A stretch of DNA of 64,000 nucleotides from Verrucomicrobiota bacterium (lineage in GTDB: Bacteria > Verrucomicrobiota > Verrucomicrobiia > Limisphaerales > UBA1319). The translations under genes were made by a program, and so were the position numbers. The stretch spans positions 62,001 through 126,000 of the forward strand of contig JAKLFB010000001.1 of assembly GCA_022711435.1 (NCBI GenBank), in the 5' to 3' direction. Shown piece by piece: positions 55,653 through 63,023 of the stretch (positions are counted from its first letter, which is position 1; each line of letters opens with the position of its first letter). The notes under the pieces are model-generated. The model was not told the DNA's origin. It did not search any database and was given only the letters and a program-made list of their open reading frames with translations.

Positions 55653-56162
55653 TCAAGGCTGGCTGCCCAGCGATCGATGGAGTTGGTCGAACAGCTCGAA
55701 GGCGGGAGGCAGGCATGCGGCGGGATCGTTCGGGTGGGCCTGGAGGATCTGGCGGATTTCCCGTTCGAGGTCGGCAGCGCCAGCCACGCGCCGGTCGCCC
55801 CAGAAATTGAGCTCGAGCTCGCGGATGATCCTGCCAATCCGGGCGAGTGCGGGATCGTCGACGGGGTGGCGCTGGAGGACGCTTTCGTAACAGGACATGG
55901 ACGCGTAGCGGCGGTATTCGCCCTGGGGCATATCGACGGGGGTACCAGGGAGCACGGCGACCTCGTTGGTGAGGAAGAGGAATTGGGCCTCCGGATCCAC
56001 GAAACGCTTGATCAGCCAGAGCGAGGCGAGCTTGTCCGGCTCGAGCAGGTCGGTGGTGACGTACTGGTGGGCCGGCGGGGGCGGCGCGGATTCTTGAGGG
56101 GCGCAGCCAGCCATCAGCGCGACGACACACAAAGCCAGCAGAGTTTGAGAGCCCCTGATCAT
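55653..56162 (-). CDS. Lipoprotein with ChrB C-terminal-like domain
   Basis: A 169-residue lipoprotein. The N-terminus LLALCVVALMAGC ends in a lipobox with Cys20. The rest matches the ChrB C-terminal domain seen in chromate-resistance regulators and stand-alone proteins: LASLWLIKRFVDPEAQFLFL, then GTPVDMPQGEYRRYASMSC and DDPALARIGRIIREL. In ChrB this domain is cytoplasmic; here it would be on the periplasmic side of a membrane. No chromate transporter (ChrA) is nearby. It is the last gene of the RHS operon and starts inside the stop of the gene before (ATGA, 56159-56162). An accessory or protective role for the operon is inference. Confidence 0.8.
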   Translation of the reverse strand: MIRGSQTLLALCVVALMAGCAPQESAPPPPAHQYVTTDLLEPDKLASLWLIKRFVDPEAQFLFLTNEVAVLPGTPVDMPQGEYRRYASMSCYESVLQRHPVDDPALARIGRIIRELELNFWGDRRVAGAADLEREIRQILQAHPNDPAACLPPAFELFDQLHRSLGSQP

Positions 56163-56563
56163 TTGCCGAAGAGGGTGCCCATCACTTCCCCGGTGACGCG
56201 GTCGATAAAGACATAAGCGTCGCCGCCCTTGATCGTGCTTCCTGCAGTTGGCTGAGGAGCGAAATAGATCGCCCAGTAAGAGCGTTCCGCCAGCTTCATG
56301 GATTGGACTTGGGGGGATTGGAGCAGCGATGGGATTCGCCGGGTTCGCTGCGTCCAGGCGGAATTGGCGTCATCGGCTTGGCTGACAAGAGGCCGATCGG
56401 GCGTGTCGCGGCCGAGGCGGCGGAGCTCCGTCCGGGCGCGCTCGACCGCCTGGCCGAGCGTGAGGGCGGGCTGAGAAGTCCCGGTTCCGGCGGGCGGGCT
56501 TCCGCAGCCATCTCCGGCGCACACCAGGCCGATAAGAGCGATAAGCAGGAGAACGGTCTTCAT
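56159..56563 (-). CDS. Small exported protein of the RHS operon
   Basis: A 134-residue protein with an N-terminal export signal (MKTVLLLIALIGLVCAGDGC). A true lipobox is not clear, so Sec cleavage or lipidation are both possible. The rest has a helical segment (TLGQAVERARTELRRLG) and a C-terminal part reading SYWAIYFAPQPTAG and GDAYVFIDRVTGEVMGTLFG, which resembles PepSY-type endings. The function is unknown. It overlaps the RHS stop by 4 nt and the lipoprotein start by 4 nt, so its product is made together with both. Immediate position after the RHS gene makes it a candidate immunity or partner protein. Confidence 0.78.
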   Translation of the reverse strand: MKTVLLLIALIGLVCAGDGCGSPPAGTGTSQPALTLGQAVERARTELRRLGRDTPDRPLVSQADDANSAWTQRTRRIPSLLQSPQVQSMKLAERSYWAIYFAPQPTAGSTIKGGDAYVFIDRVTGEVMGTLFGK

Positions 56564-59500
56564 TTCTTGCCTCCATCGCCGTCGCCGCCGTCGCCTCCGT
56601 CACCGCCGTCACCGCCGTCGCCGCCGTCGCCGCCGTCGCCGCCGTCGCCGCCGTCGCCGCCGTCACTGCCGCCATCTCCTTCGCCGCCGCCGCCAGTGTC
56701 GACATCGCCGATATCGGTGGCGGGATTACCGCTGTCGTGATCGTAGCGCTGCATGTCGCCACTGGGTGTGACAAGGTAACCGTCGGTGTCCATGGAATCG
56801 TTCCCGTTGGTATCGGTATCGGAGAAGTTTTCGTCATCGTAAACGCCATGGCTGTCGGCGCCATGGGAGTGGTAATCGGCGGTGGCGTTATCGGGTTTGG
56901 GGCCGAGGTCGAGGCTGTCGAGGTCTCCACCTCCGGGTGCTGTATAGGAATAGGTGCCATCGTCGTTTTGGTAGATGTAACCGCCGTACTCCCTGTTGTT
57001 ATTGACGGAGTCGTTGTAAATGTCGTTGAGAGCGGCGCGGCCGGCGTCATCCTGTGTGGGGTAGCTATCGCCCGGGGCCAAGCCGGAGGGATCGGTCAAG
57101 TCGACAGGGTCATTCCGCACGTAGATGTAGGGGTTGGGGGCATCGAGGAAGAGGAATGGATCGGGCTGGAGAAAGCGTCCCAGGAGAGGGGAGTAATGGC
57201 GCGCCCCCATGAAATAGAGACCGCTCTCCGAGTCGTATTCCCGGCCGGCGAAGAGGAAGCGTCCGCCTTGGGTGGGAGTGCGGTCGGGCTGGCCGAACAC
57301 GTCGTAGGCGAACGATTCGGTCTTGGCGGCGGCGGCGTCGGTATGAAACGCGACGCTGCCGAGGCCGTCGTAATGGTAATAGCGTTGGGTGGCGCCGGCG
57401 ATGGTCTTGAGGGGCTGGTGGCGCCGGTGGCTGACGATGTGTTTGCGGAGGAGCGCGCCCGATCCGTCATACTCGGCGATCAGCCGGCCGCCTGCCCAGA
57501 CGTAGCGTGTGACGGCGCCGTTGACCGTCTTGGCGATCCGGCGGCCGAAGGCGTCGTAGTCGTAGGTGGCGGCGGTGCCGGCCTTGTTGTATCCGGTGAG
57601 GCGGTTTTGCGGGTCATAGGCGAAGGCGGCGGCGCCATCGCCGGCGAGGTTCCCGTTGCTGTCGTAGGTGAGCGCGGCGCCGCCGACCGCGGTGTATTGG
57701 TTGAGGGCATTGACCGCATAAGCGGTGGTCACGGTGGCGACGGTCTGGATGCGGTTGCCGAGGGCATCGTAGTCGTAACGGATGTCGGAAAACGGATGTC
57801 CAGCCGGGTAATCAACCGCAGTGAGCTGGCCGATCGGGTCGTGAGTGTAGCGATGGACGCCCGGGTTCGGGATGCCCGCGGTCGACATGGTCAGGCGGTT
57901 GCCATCGGGGTCGCAGGTATAGTCGAATTGGCCGAGCAGCGCGCTGGATGCGACAACGCGATGGACGAGGTTGGTGAGGCGATTGGCGCTGTCGTAAGCG
58001 TAATCGGCGCGGGTGCCATTGCCGTAAGCGACTCGGGTGCGGCGGTTGAGGGGATCGTAGGCGAAGCCAGCGACGGTGGCCGTGCCGCCTTCGGCTATAT
58101 TGGTCAAGCGGTTGAGGGAATCGTATTGGTAGGCGACCGTGCTGCCGTCGGGGTAGGTCAGGCGGGTCCAGTTGCCGGCCTTGTCGTAAGCGTAACCGAC
58201 TGCATAGCCGTGGGAATTGGTGACGGCGACGACGCGGTCGCGGGAGTCGTGGGCGATGGAAGTGATGCCGTGCGGGTCGCTGGCCTGGCGGAGGCGGCCG
58301 CCGGCATCGTAGCGGAAGGTGTTGGATGCGCCGTCCGGGAACAGAGTCAGGACCAGGCGATTGAGGCTATCGTAGGTATGGCGGGTGATCTGGGCGGCGC
58401 GGTTCTGCTGGGTGACGATCATGCCGGCTTTGTCGTACCAGAACAGCTCGAACGAACCGTCGGCGAAGAGGTTGGTGGCCGGGCGGTCATAGGCGTCGCA
58501 GACGACGCGCAGCGTGTTGGTGCGGGCGTCGGTGACGGAGGCGAGATTCCCGTTGAGGTCATAGGCGTACTCGATGCGGTTGGAGAGGCCGTCGATGACG
58601 CGCCAGCGGAGGTTGCGCTCGTCATAGAGCGTGAGGTTGGTGCGGGAATTGGGGTTGATGACTCGGATTCGATTCCCGTTGCCGTCGTATTCGTAGCGGG
58701 TGAGGTTACCGAGGTTGTCGGCGACCGCCGCCGCGCGGTCGAGGGCATCGAAGGAGTAGGAGAGCACCTGCCACGGATTGGCGGGATCGCCGGTTTGCCG
58801 CTCGATCCGCGTGGTCTTTCCGGCGGCGTTCAGGGTGTAGCGTGTTTCGTAGCTGAAGGGGGCCGGAGAGATCTCCCGCGTCATCCGATCGAGTGTGTCG
58901 TATTCGAACGTGATGGTGCGGCCGAGCGGATCGGTTTTACTGAGTCGGTTGCCGCGGGCGTCCACCCCGTAGGCGTAGGCGGCTGCATCGGGTGTGCCAA
59001 AGGCAAAGGTCTTGCCGATCAGGTAACCGGTGGCCTCCTGGTATTCGAACTTGGTCGTGCTCCCGCTGGCGTCGGTCAAAGTCAGGATCTTGCCATAGCG
59101 GTCATACGTGCGCGAGGCGGCAGGACGGACGCCATCCACCTCGGGTTCGATGATCTGCATGAGATGGCCGTTGGTGCTGCCGAAGGCGGGATTCTCGTAA
59201 TCGTAGACGTAGGTGCGCACCCGGCCGAGGGGGTCCGTGCAGACCTTGCGCCGGTTGAAGAGCGGGTCGTAGGTGAACGAGTGGACGATATCGTTGGTGC
59301 TGTCGGCGATGTCTTTGGCCTTGCGGCGGATCTCGAGCAGGTTGCCCATGGCATCGTATGTCTTCTTGATGACATTGCCGGCGGGGAAGGTGGTTTTAGT
59401 GACTTCGTTGTTGGCGTTGTATTCGAACTTGGTCAGGTAAGAGGCCGGATCGGAGGGGCGGAGGCCGGCGGTGAATTCTTTCCGGCTGAGGACATTGCCT

Positions 59501-60612
59501 TTGGTGTCGAACACCCGCTCGATGCGGAAGCCATTGCCGTTGGTGACAATCCGGGTGAGGTCGCTCGGATAGCCGAAGTGCCAGGTGGCGCTGCCCCACT
59601 CCTGGCGGGCGATGCGGTCTTGGGCATTGTAGAAGTTGCGAAGGTAGGTGCGGCCATCGGGATCGGTGATGGAGGCGAGGCGGTTGCCGTTGGTGGCCGA
59701 ATAGGTGTAGGTGGTGGTGAGGCCGGCGGGGTAGCCAGGCACGGGGGGCGTGGTGGCCGAGAGCAGCAGGCCCTCCTGCGCGGCATCGTAGGTGTAGGTC
59801 CAAGTGCGTCCGGTGAAATCGGCCATCCGGATGATCCGGCCATTGGCGTCATAAGTGAACTCGACGAAGCGTCCGCTGCGCGCGTCGTTGAAGGCGGCCT
59901 CGATCCGGGTGATCTGGTAGTCGCGGGCGACGACGATCGCATTGGTGAAATGGGTGAACTGGGAGATGGCGCTGATGGGGAGGCGGCCGCCGTTCTGGTA
60001 AGTGATCAGGAGCTGGTTCCCGGAACGGTCGCGGACTTCGGTCAGGCAGCCTTCGGCGTTGTAGATCCTGATGGCGCCATGTTTTTCGCGGAGCGTATAA
60101 GTGCCGTCGGGATTGCGGGTGATTCGGTAATAGCAGCCTGCGGGCGGCGAGAAGGTGTTGTCGCCGTTGTTCTTGAACTCCCTGAGCATGGTGTTGTCCG
60201 AGCGATGGAGCAAGTTGCCGGTTTCAGCGAGGATGAAGATGCGCTCATTGTACATGAGGTTCCAGCCGTAGCCGAACGATCCCTGGAAACCGGTGGCGGA
60301 ACGATAGAACCGTTTGACCCGGAGGGGGATGCGGCCGGGGATGGTGACATCGTTGACCTCGAAATAGAACTGGCCCGAGAAGAGATCGACCGGCTCGCCC
60401 TCCTTGCCCTCGCCATCTCCATCGGCATCGTCATCCCAGGGGCCGTCGGGATCGGGCGAGGGGCCGCTGTCCCCTCCGCCAATCGGGGTGCCACCGTGGA
60501 GGTCGTTGACGCCGTTATCGTAGGCGTGGGCGGCGGGCGGTGCGCCGAGTCCCAGGATAACGCCGAGCGCGAGGGCGGCGATTAAGGCGACAGGGTAGTT
60601 CCTACGGTTCAT
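56560..60612 (-). CDS. Secreted RHS-repeat protein with DUF4329-like C-terminus
   Basis: A 1350-residue exported protein with a signal peptide (ALIAALALGVILGLGAPPAA). A DUF6531-type N-terminal domain reads GEPVDLFSGQFYFEVNDVTI and FYRSATGFQGSFGYGWNL. About 20 YD/RHS repeats follow (for example YEYDGNGNRIRVINPN, YAYDLNGNLASVTDARTN). The conserved RHS core ends in PNPYIYVRNDPVDLTDPSGL at about residue 1177. The variable C-terminus (about 1185-1290) matches DUF4329 (NREYGGYIYQNDDGTYSY, DYHSHGADSHGVYDDENFS, GYLVTPSGDMQRYD) with an H-x-H metal-site-like motif. It ends in a (GGD)n tail. RHS shells usually enclose a C-terminal toxin cut off by the core. ATGA overlaps join it to both neighbours. Confidence 0.95.
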   Translation of the reverse strand: MNRRNYPVALIAALALGVILGLGAPPAAHAYDNGVNDLHGGTPIGGGDSGPSPDPDGPWDDDADGDGEGKEGEPVDLFSGQFYFEVNDVTIPGRIPLRVKRFYRSATGFQGSFGYGWNLMYNERIFILAETGNLLHRSDNTMLREFKNNGDNTFSPPAGCYYRITRNPDGTYTLREKHGAIRIYNAEGCLTEVRDRSGNQLLITYQNGGRLPISAISQFTHFTNAIVVARDYQITRIEAAFNDARSGRFVEFTYDANGRIIRMADFTGRTWTYTYDAAQEGLLLSATTPPVPGYPAGLTTTYTYSATNGNRLASITDPDGRTYLRNFYNAQDRIARQEWGSATWHFGYPSDLTRIVTNGNGFRIERVFDTKGNVLSRKEFTAGLRPSDPASYLTKFEYNANNEVTKTTFPAGNVIKKTYDAMGNLLEIRRKAKDIADSTNDIVHSFTYDPLFNRRKVCTDPLGRVRTYVYDYENPAFGSTNGHLMQIIEPEVDGVRPAASRTYDRYGKILTLTDASGSTTKFEYQEATGYLIGKTFAFGTPDAAAYAYGVDARGNRLSKTDPLGRTITFEYDTLDRMTREISPAPFSYETRYTLNAAGKTTRIERQTGDPANPWQVLSYSFDALDRAAAVADNLGNLTRYEYDGNGNRIRVINPNSRTNLTLYDERNLRWRVIDGLSNRIEYAYDLNGNLASVTDARTNTLRVVCDAYDRPATNLFADGSFELFWYDKAGMIVTQQNRAAQITRHTYDSLNRLVLTLFPDGASNTFRYDAGGRLRQASDPHGITSIAHDSRDRVVAVTNSHGYAVGYAYDKAGNWTRLTYPDGSTVAYQYDSLNRLTNIAEGGTATVAGFAYDPLNRRTRVAYGNGTRADYAYDSANRLTNLVHRVVASSALLGQFDYTCDPDGNRLTMSTAGIPNPGVHRYTHDPIGQLTAVDYPAGHPFSDIRYDYDALGNRIQTVATVTTAYAVNALNQYTAVGGAALTYDSNGNLAGDGAAAFAYDPQNRLTGYNKAGTAATYDYDAFGRRIAKTVNGAVTRYVWAGGRLIAEYDGSGALLRKHIVSHRRHQPLKTIAGATQRYYHYDGLGSVAFHTDAAAAKTESFAYDVFGQPDRTPTQGGRFLFAGREYDSESGLYFMGARHYSPLLGRFLQPDPFLFLDAPNPYIYVRNDPVDLTDPSGLAPGDSYPTQDDAGRAALNDIYNDSVNNNREYGGYIYQNDDGTYSYTAPGGGDLDSLDLGPKPDNATADYHSHGADSHGVYDDENFSDTDTNGNDSMDTDGYLVTPSGDMQRYDHDSGNPATDIGDVDTGGGGEGDGGSDGGDGGDGGDGGDGGDGGDGGDGGDGGDGDGGKK
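56578..56670. repeat. 9-bp minisatellite (about ten copies) in the RHS 3' end
   Basis: The plus strand repeats GTCGCCGCC about ten times, with slight variants (GTCACCGCC, GTCGCCTCC) towards the left end. On the coding strand it encodes the GGD tail just before the final GDGGKK. Unit length is a multiple of three, so copy-number change keeps the frame. Confidence 0.9.
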
Positions 60613-61745
60613 GGGTTGCCTCCTTCGGGGGCTAGATCGACGGTTTGGCTGGCGGTGCCGAGGCCGCCATAGCGGTCAATGACGTTGACCGTGAGCGCAT
60701 GCCGTCCGGGGGGAATTCCGCGGGTGGACATGCGGTAATTGAACGGCAGGAGACCGCGTTCGTCTTCCATGACAAACATGGCATCCAGGAAAAGCATGAT
60801 CTCGAACCGCTGATTGAGGAGGCGCGCGCGGTCCTCCGGCCGGCAATTGGCGCGGATCGTGACCGTGCGATCGCGCGGGTTAGGCTCGACGGCCAGATCG
60901 ATCGGGAAATCGTCGGCGACCGGCATGGCGGACGGGGTGGCGGGCGCCAGCGGCCACGGGGGCGACTTGAGATCGGCTAGAGAGGGCGCGAGGCGATCTT
61001 CAGCGAGCGATTGGACGGCAGGCGGGCTGGGCCACGGGATGGTCGCGACCAGGATATTGTCCGGCAAAGCGACCGCCGAGACGATAACTTGGCCCCGGGG
61101 GTGTTGATAGAGGTTCTGGAACTGGCCGTTCTGGCATGAGCCATCCCAGGCCACCTCCTGCCAGCCGGCCGGCTGCGGCGTCCACGCCAGGATCGGCGCC
61201 AGATAGGGGCCTTCGACAAAGCCGGCTCGGATCCGGACCTGGGCGGCCTTTGGAAGCAAATAGCGGATCTTTTTCTGGCGGGCGTCTTTCTGTGCTTCGG
61301 CGATCGAGAGCGTCTGGCCGCCGCCGGGCTGGGCGGGGAAGAGCCCCACACGCGCGCCGGTTTCGTCCTGGGCCACCAGGCAGAACCAGAACATGCCCCG
61401 CGCGACAGCCGGGAGGCCCTCGAGGTTGAGCTCGTGCTTGCTGCCGAGGGGCGTTGGAGGACACGCGGCAGCCAGCCTGCCTTGGTGATCGTAGAGGAGC
61501 GTGTGGACAAGGACCGGTCTTGAGGTGCGGATCCGGAGGAGAGGCGACTCCTCGATTGGGCGGAAGAAGCGCCGGTAAACGGCGACCTCCTCGAAGACAT
61601 CCGCCCCGCTCTGGACTCGAGCAGGGGCAAGCGCCGACAGCAGGATCGAGAGGCCAACGACGGCGGCCAGGCCCCGGCGGGCCCGAGCGCTCTGGCCGAG
61701 GGCAGAGGCGCAGAACCAGTTGAGCTGGCGCGAACGCGTCCTCAT
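60609..61745 (-). CDS. Exported protein of the RHS operon with FlgD-Ig-like segments
   Basis: A 378-residue protein with a basic N-terminus then a hydrophobic signal (RGLAAVVGLSILLSALAPA). The middle has an Ig-like strand pattern (AWTPQPAGWQEVAWDGSCQN) seen in FlgD-type Ig domains. The last about 90 residues (IMLFLDAMFVMEDERG, YRMSTRGIPPGRHALTVNVI) are a paralogue of the product of the next gene upstream, which shares YRLSTRGLAPGEH. No enzyme motif is seen. It overlaps the RHS gene (ATGA, 60609-60612) and the upstream gene (61742-61745). It is probably a structural or chaperone-like partner of the RHS protein; this is inference from context. Confidence 0.82.
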   Translation of the reverse strand: MRTRSRQLNWFCASALGQSARARRGLAAVVGLSILLSALAPARVQSGADVFEEVAVYRRFFRPIEESPLLRIRTSRPVLVHTLLYDHQGRLAAACPPTPLGSKHELNLEGLPAVARGMFWFCLVAQDETGARVGLFPAQPGGGQTLSIAEAQKDARQKKIRYLLPKAAQVRIRAGFVEGPYLAPILAWTPQPAGWQEVAWDGSCQNGQFQNLYQHPRGQVIVSAVALPDNILVATIPWPSPPAVQSLAEDRLAPSLADLKSPPWPLAPATPSAMPVADDFPIDLAVEPNPRDRTVTIRANCRPEDRARLLNQRFEIMLFLDAMFVMEDERGLLPFNYRMSTRGIPPGRHALTVNVIDRYGGLGTASQTVDLAPEGGNP

Positions 61746-62119
61746 GGGCGGGAGATCTTGAACGTGACGGCCCCGATGCGGTTGTCGGCGGTCACCACCT
61801 GGAACGTGATGCGGTGCTCGCCGGGAGCCAGCCCGCGGGTGGACAACCGATAGACGCCGGGCAGATCAATTCGGGTCAGCTGCCAGAGCGCGCCGTCGAC
61901 GAAACAGAGCAGCGTGTGCTGGCCGAGCCGATCGCCTGCCGCCAGCTCGAACGCCAGGACATGCGGGGCGGTCGCGGCTGCGGCTTTCTGGGTCAAGGCG
62001 AAATCCGCCGGGGATTTCTCGACATAGACATCTTTGGCCAGATCGGTTCGTTCCGGCGCAGGCGCGCCCAGAAGGGTGAATCCGAGGCAGGCGGCGAGGA
62101 TGGTCAGGATCTGTTTCAT
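61742..62119 (-). CDS. Small exported Ig-like protein of the RHS operon
   Basis: A 125-residue protein. ATG 62119 gives a signal peptide (MKQILTILAACLGFTLLGAP); the longer frame upstream is antisense-phase to the propeller gene. The mature part is a single beta-sandwich-like domain (HVLAFELAAGDRLGQHTLLC, then YRLSTRGLAPGEHRITFQVV) that also forms the C-terminus of the next gene's product. It lies 7 bp after the PD40 gene and overlaps the next gene by 4 nt. Confidence 0.82.
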   Translation of the reverse strand: MKQILTILAACLGFTLLGAPAPERTDLAKDVYVEKSPADFALTQKAAAATAPHVLAFELAAGDRLGQHTLLCFVDGALWQLTRIDLPGVYRLSTRGLAPGEHRITFQVVTADNRIGAVTFKISRP

Positions 62120-62126
62120 GGTGGAT

Positions 62127-63023
62127 TCAGGGGTTGGGGCTGGGGAAAACAGCCGGGTAGCGGCAGTCAGCTCCGGGCGGGCTGATCCAGCGGAAATCGG
62201 CGCCATCGGGCCGGATCCGCGCGATGCGGAAGTGAAGGCCGTCCCAGGATGCAAAGACGATGAACTGGCCATCGAGCGACCAGCAAGGCTCGGCCTCGAG
62301 GCCCGGGCCGGCGTAGAGGGCGCTGGGAGACCCGCCCTCGATCGGGGCGATCCAGAGGTCGATCCCATTGGGTGTTTCCCGACAGAATGCAATCCGCCGG
62401 CCGGCCGGGTCGGGAGCGGGATCGGTGGCGGTGGCGAAGGCGTCGCCGAACAGGATCCGGGGGCGGGGCTGCTCGAAGCTGGCACGGCAGATCTGGGACC
62501 TGCCCTGGTGCGCTTTGACGAAGAGGAACGCACTTTGGCCGGGAATCCAGCGAGGCATCTCGTTCAGATGCGGATCGGCGATGAGAAGCCGTTTCTCTTG
62601 ATAGTCGGGGGAGAACCACCAGATCCGGATATTGTCCAGCGCGTTGGGTGCGTACGTGGCGACCAGGCAACCGCGCGCCGGGTCGAGATCGAAGTCCTTG
62701 ATCACCTCGACATCGGGGAGGCGGACGGGAACGGTTTGCGTCTGCGGCGGGTCCCACTGGAAGAGCCGCCCCTGGTTATCGCGGAACAGGAGGCGGGAGG
62801 CGCCGGGAACAGCGCGGAGAGTTCGCGGGTCGTCGACCGAGAGCGGGGCAGGGCGGTGATCCTGGCCTTCGAGATTCGAGGTCCAGATCTGCCAGGAGCC
62901 ATTCGAGCAGCGGGCATAGGCGACCGATGGGCTTGCCGGCGCGGCGGCCGTCCGGCCGGGCTGGCCGCCCGCCCGCACCAGCTCCAAGAGGAGCAGCAGC
63001 GAAATCCAGCGGGTCAGGTTCAT
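62127..63023 (-). CDS. PD40/TolB-like beta-propeller exported protein
   Basis: A 298-residue exported protein with a signal (MNLTRWISLLLLLELVRAGG). It has about five PD40/WD40-like blades: VAYARCSNGSWQIWTSNLE, SRLLFRDNQGRLFQWDP, MPRWIPGQSAFLFVKAHQGR, PDPAGRRIAFCRETPNGIDL and CWSLDGQFIVFASWDGLHFR. TolB-type propellers bind partner proteins at the envelope. ATG 63023 overlaps the stop of the upstream FlgD-Ig-like gene (ATGA, 63020-63023). A scaffold or adaptor role for the RHS system is inference. Confidence 0.85.
   Translation of the reverse strand: MNLTRWISLLLLLELVRAGGQPGRTAAAPASPSVAYARCSNGSWQIWTSNLEGQDHRPAPLSVDDPRTLRAVPGASRLLFRDNQGRLFQWDPPQTQTVPVRLPDVEVIKDFDLDPARGCLVATYAPNALDNIRIWWFSPDYQEKRLLIADPHLNEMPRWIPGQSAFLFVKAHQGRSQICRASFEQPRPRILFGDAFATATDPAPDPAGRRIAFCRETPNGIDLWIAPIEGGSPSALYAGPGLEAEPCWSLDGQFIVFASWDGLHFRIARIRPDGADFRWISPPGADCRYPAVFPSPNP

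Noticed and set aside
56578..56670. CRISPR-like regular repeat
   Set aside because: The unit is 9 bp without spacers and lies in the coding end of the RHS gene; it is a minisatellite.
56737..60585. 1282-codon plus-strand frame antisense to the RHS gene
   Set aside because: The repeating Val/Gly/Ile pattern is the complement of YD repeats; there is no start signal or domain.
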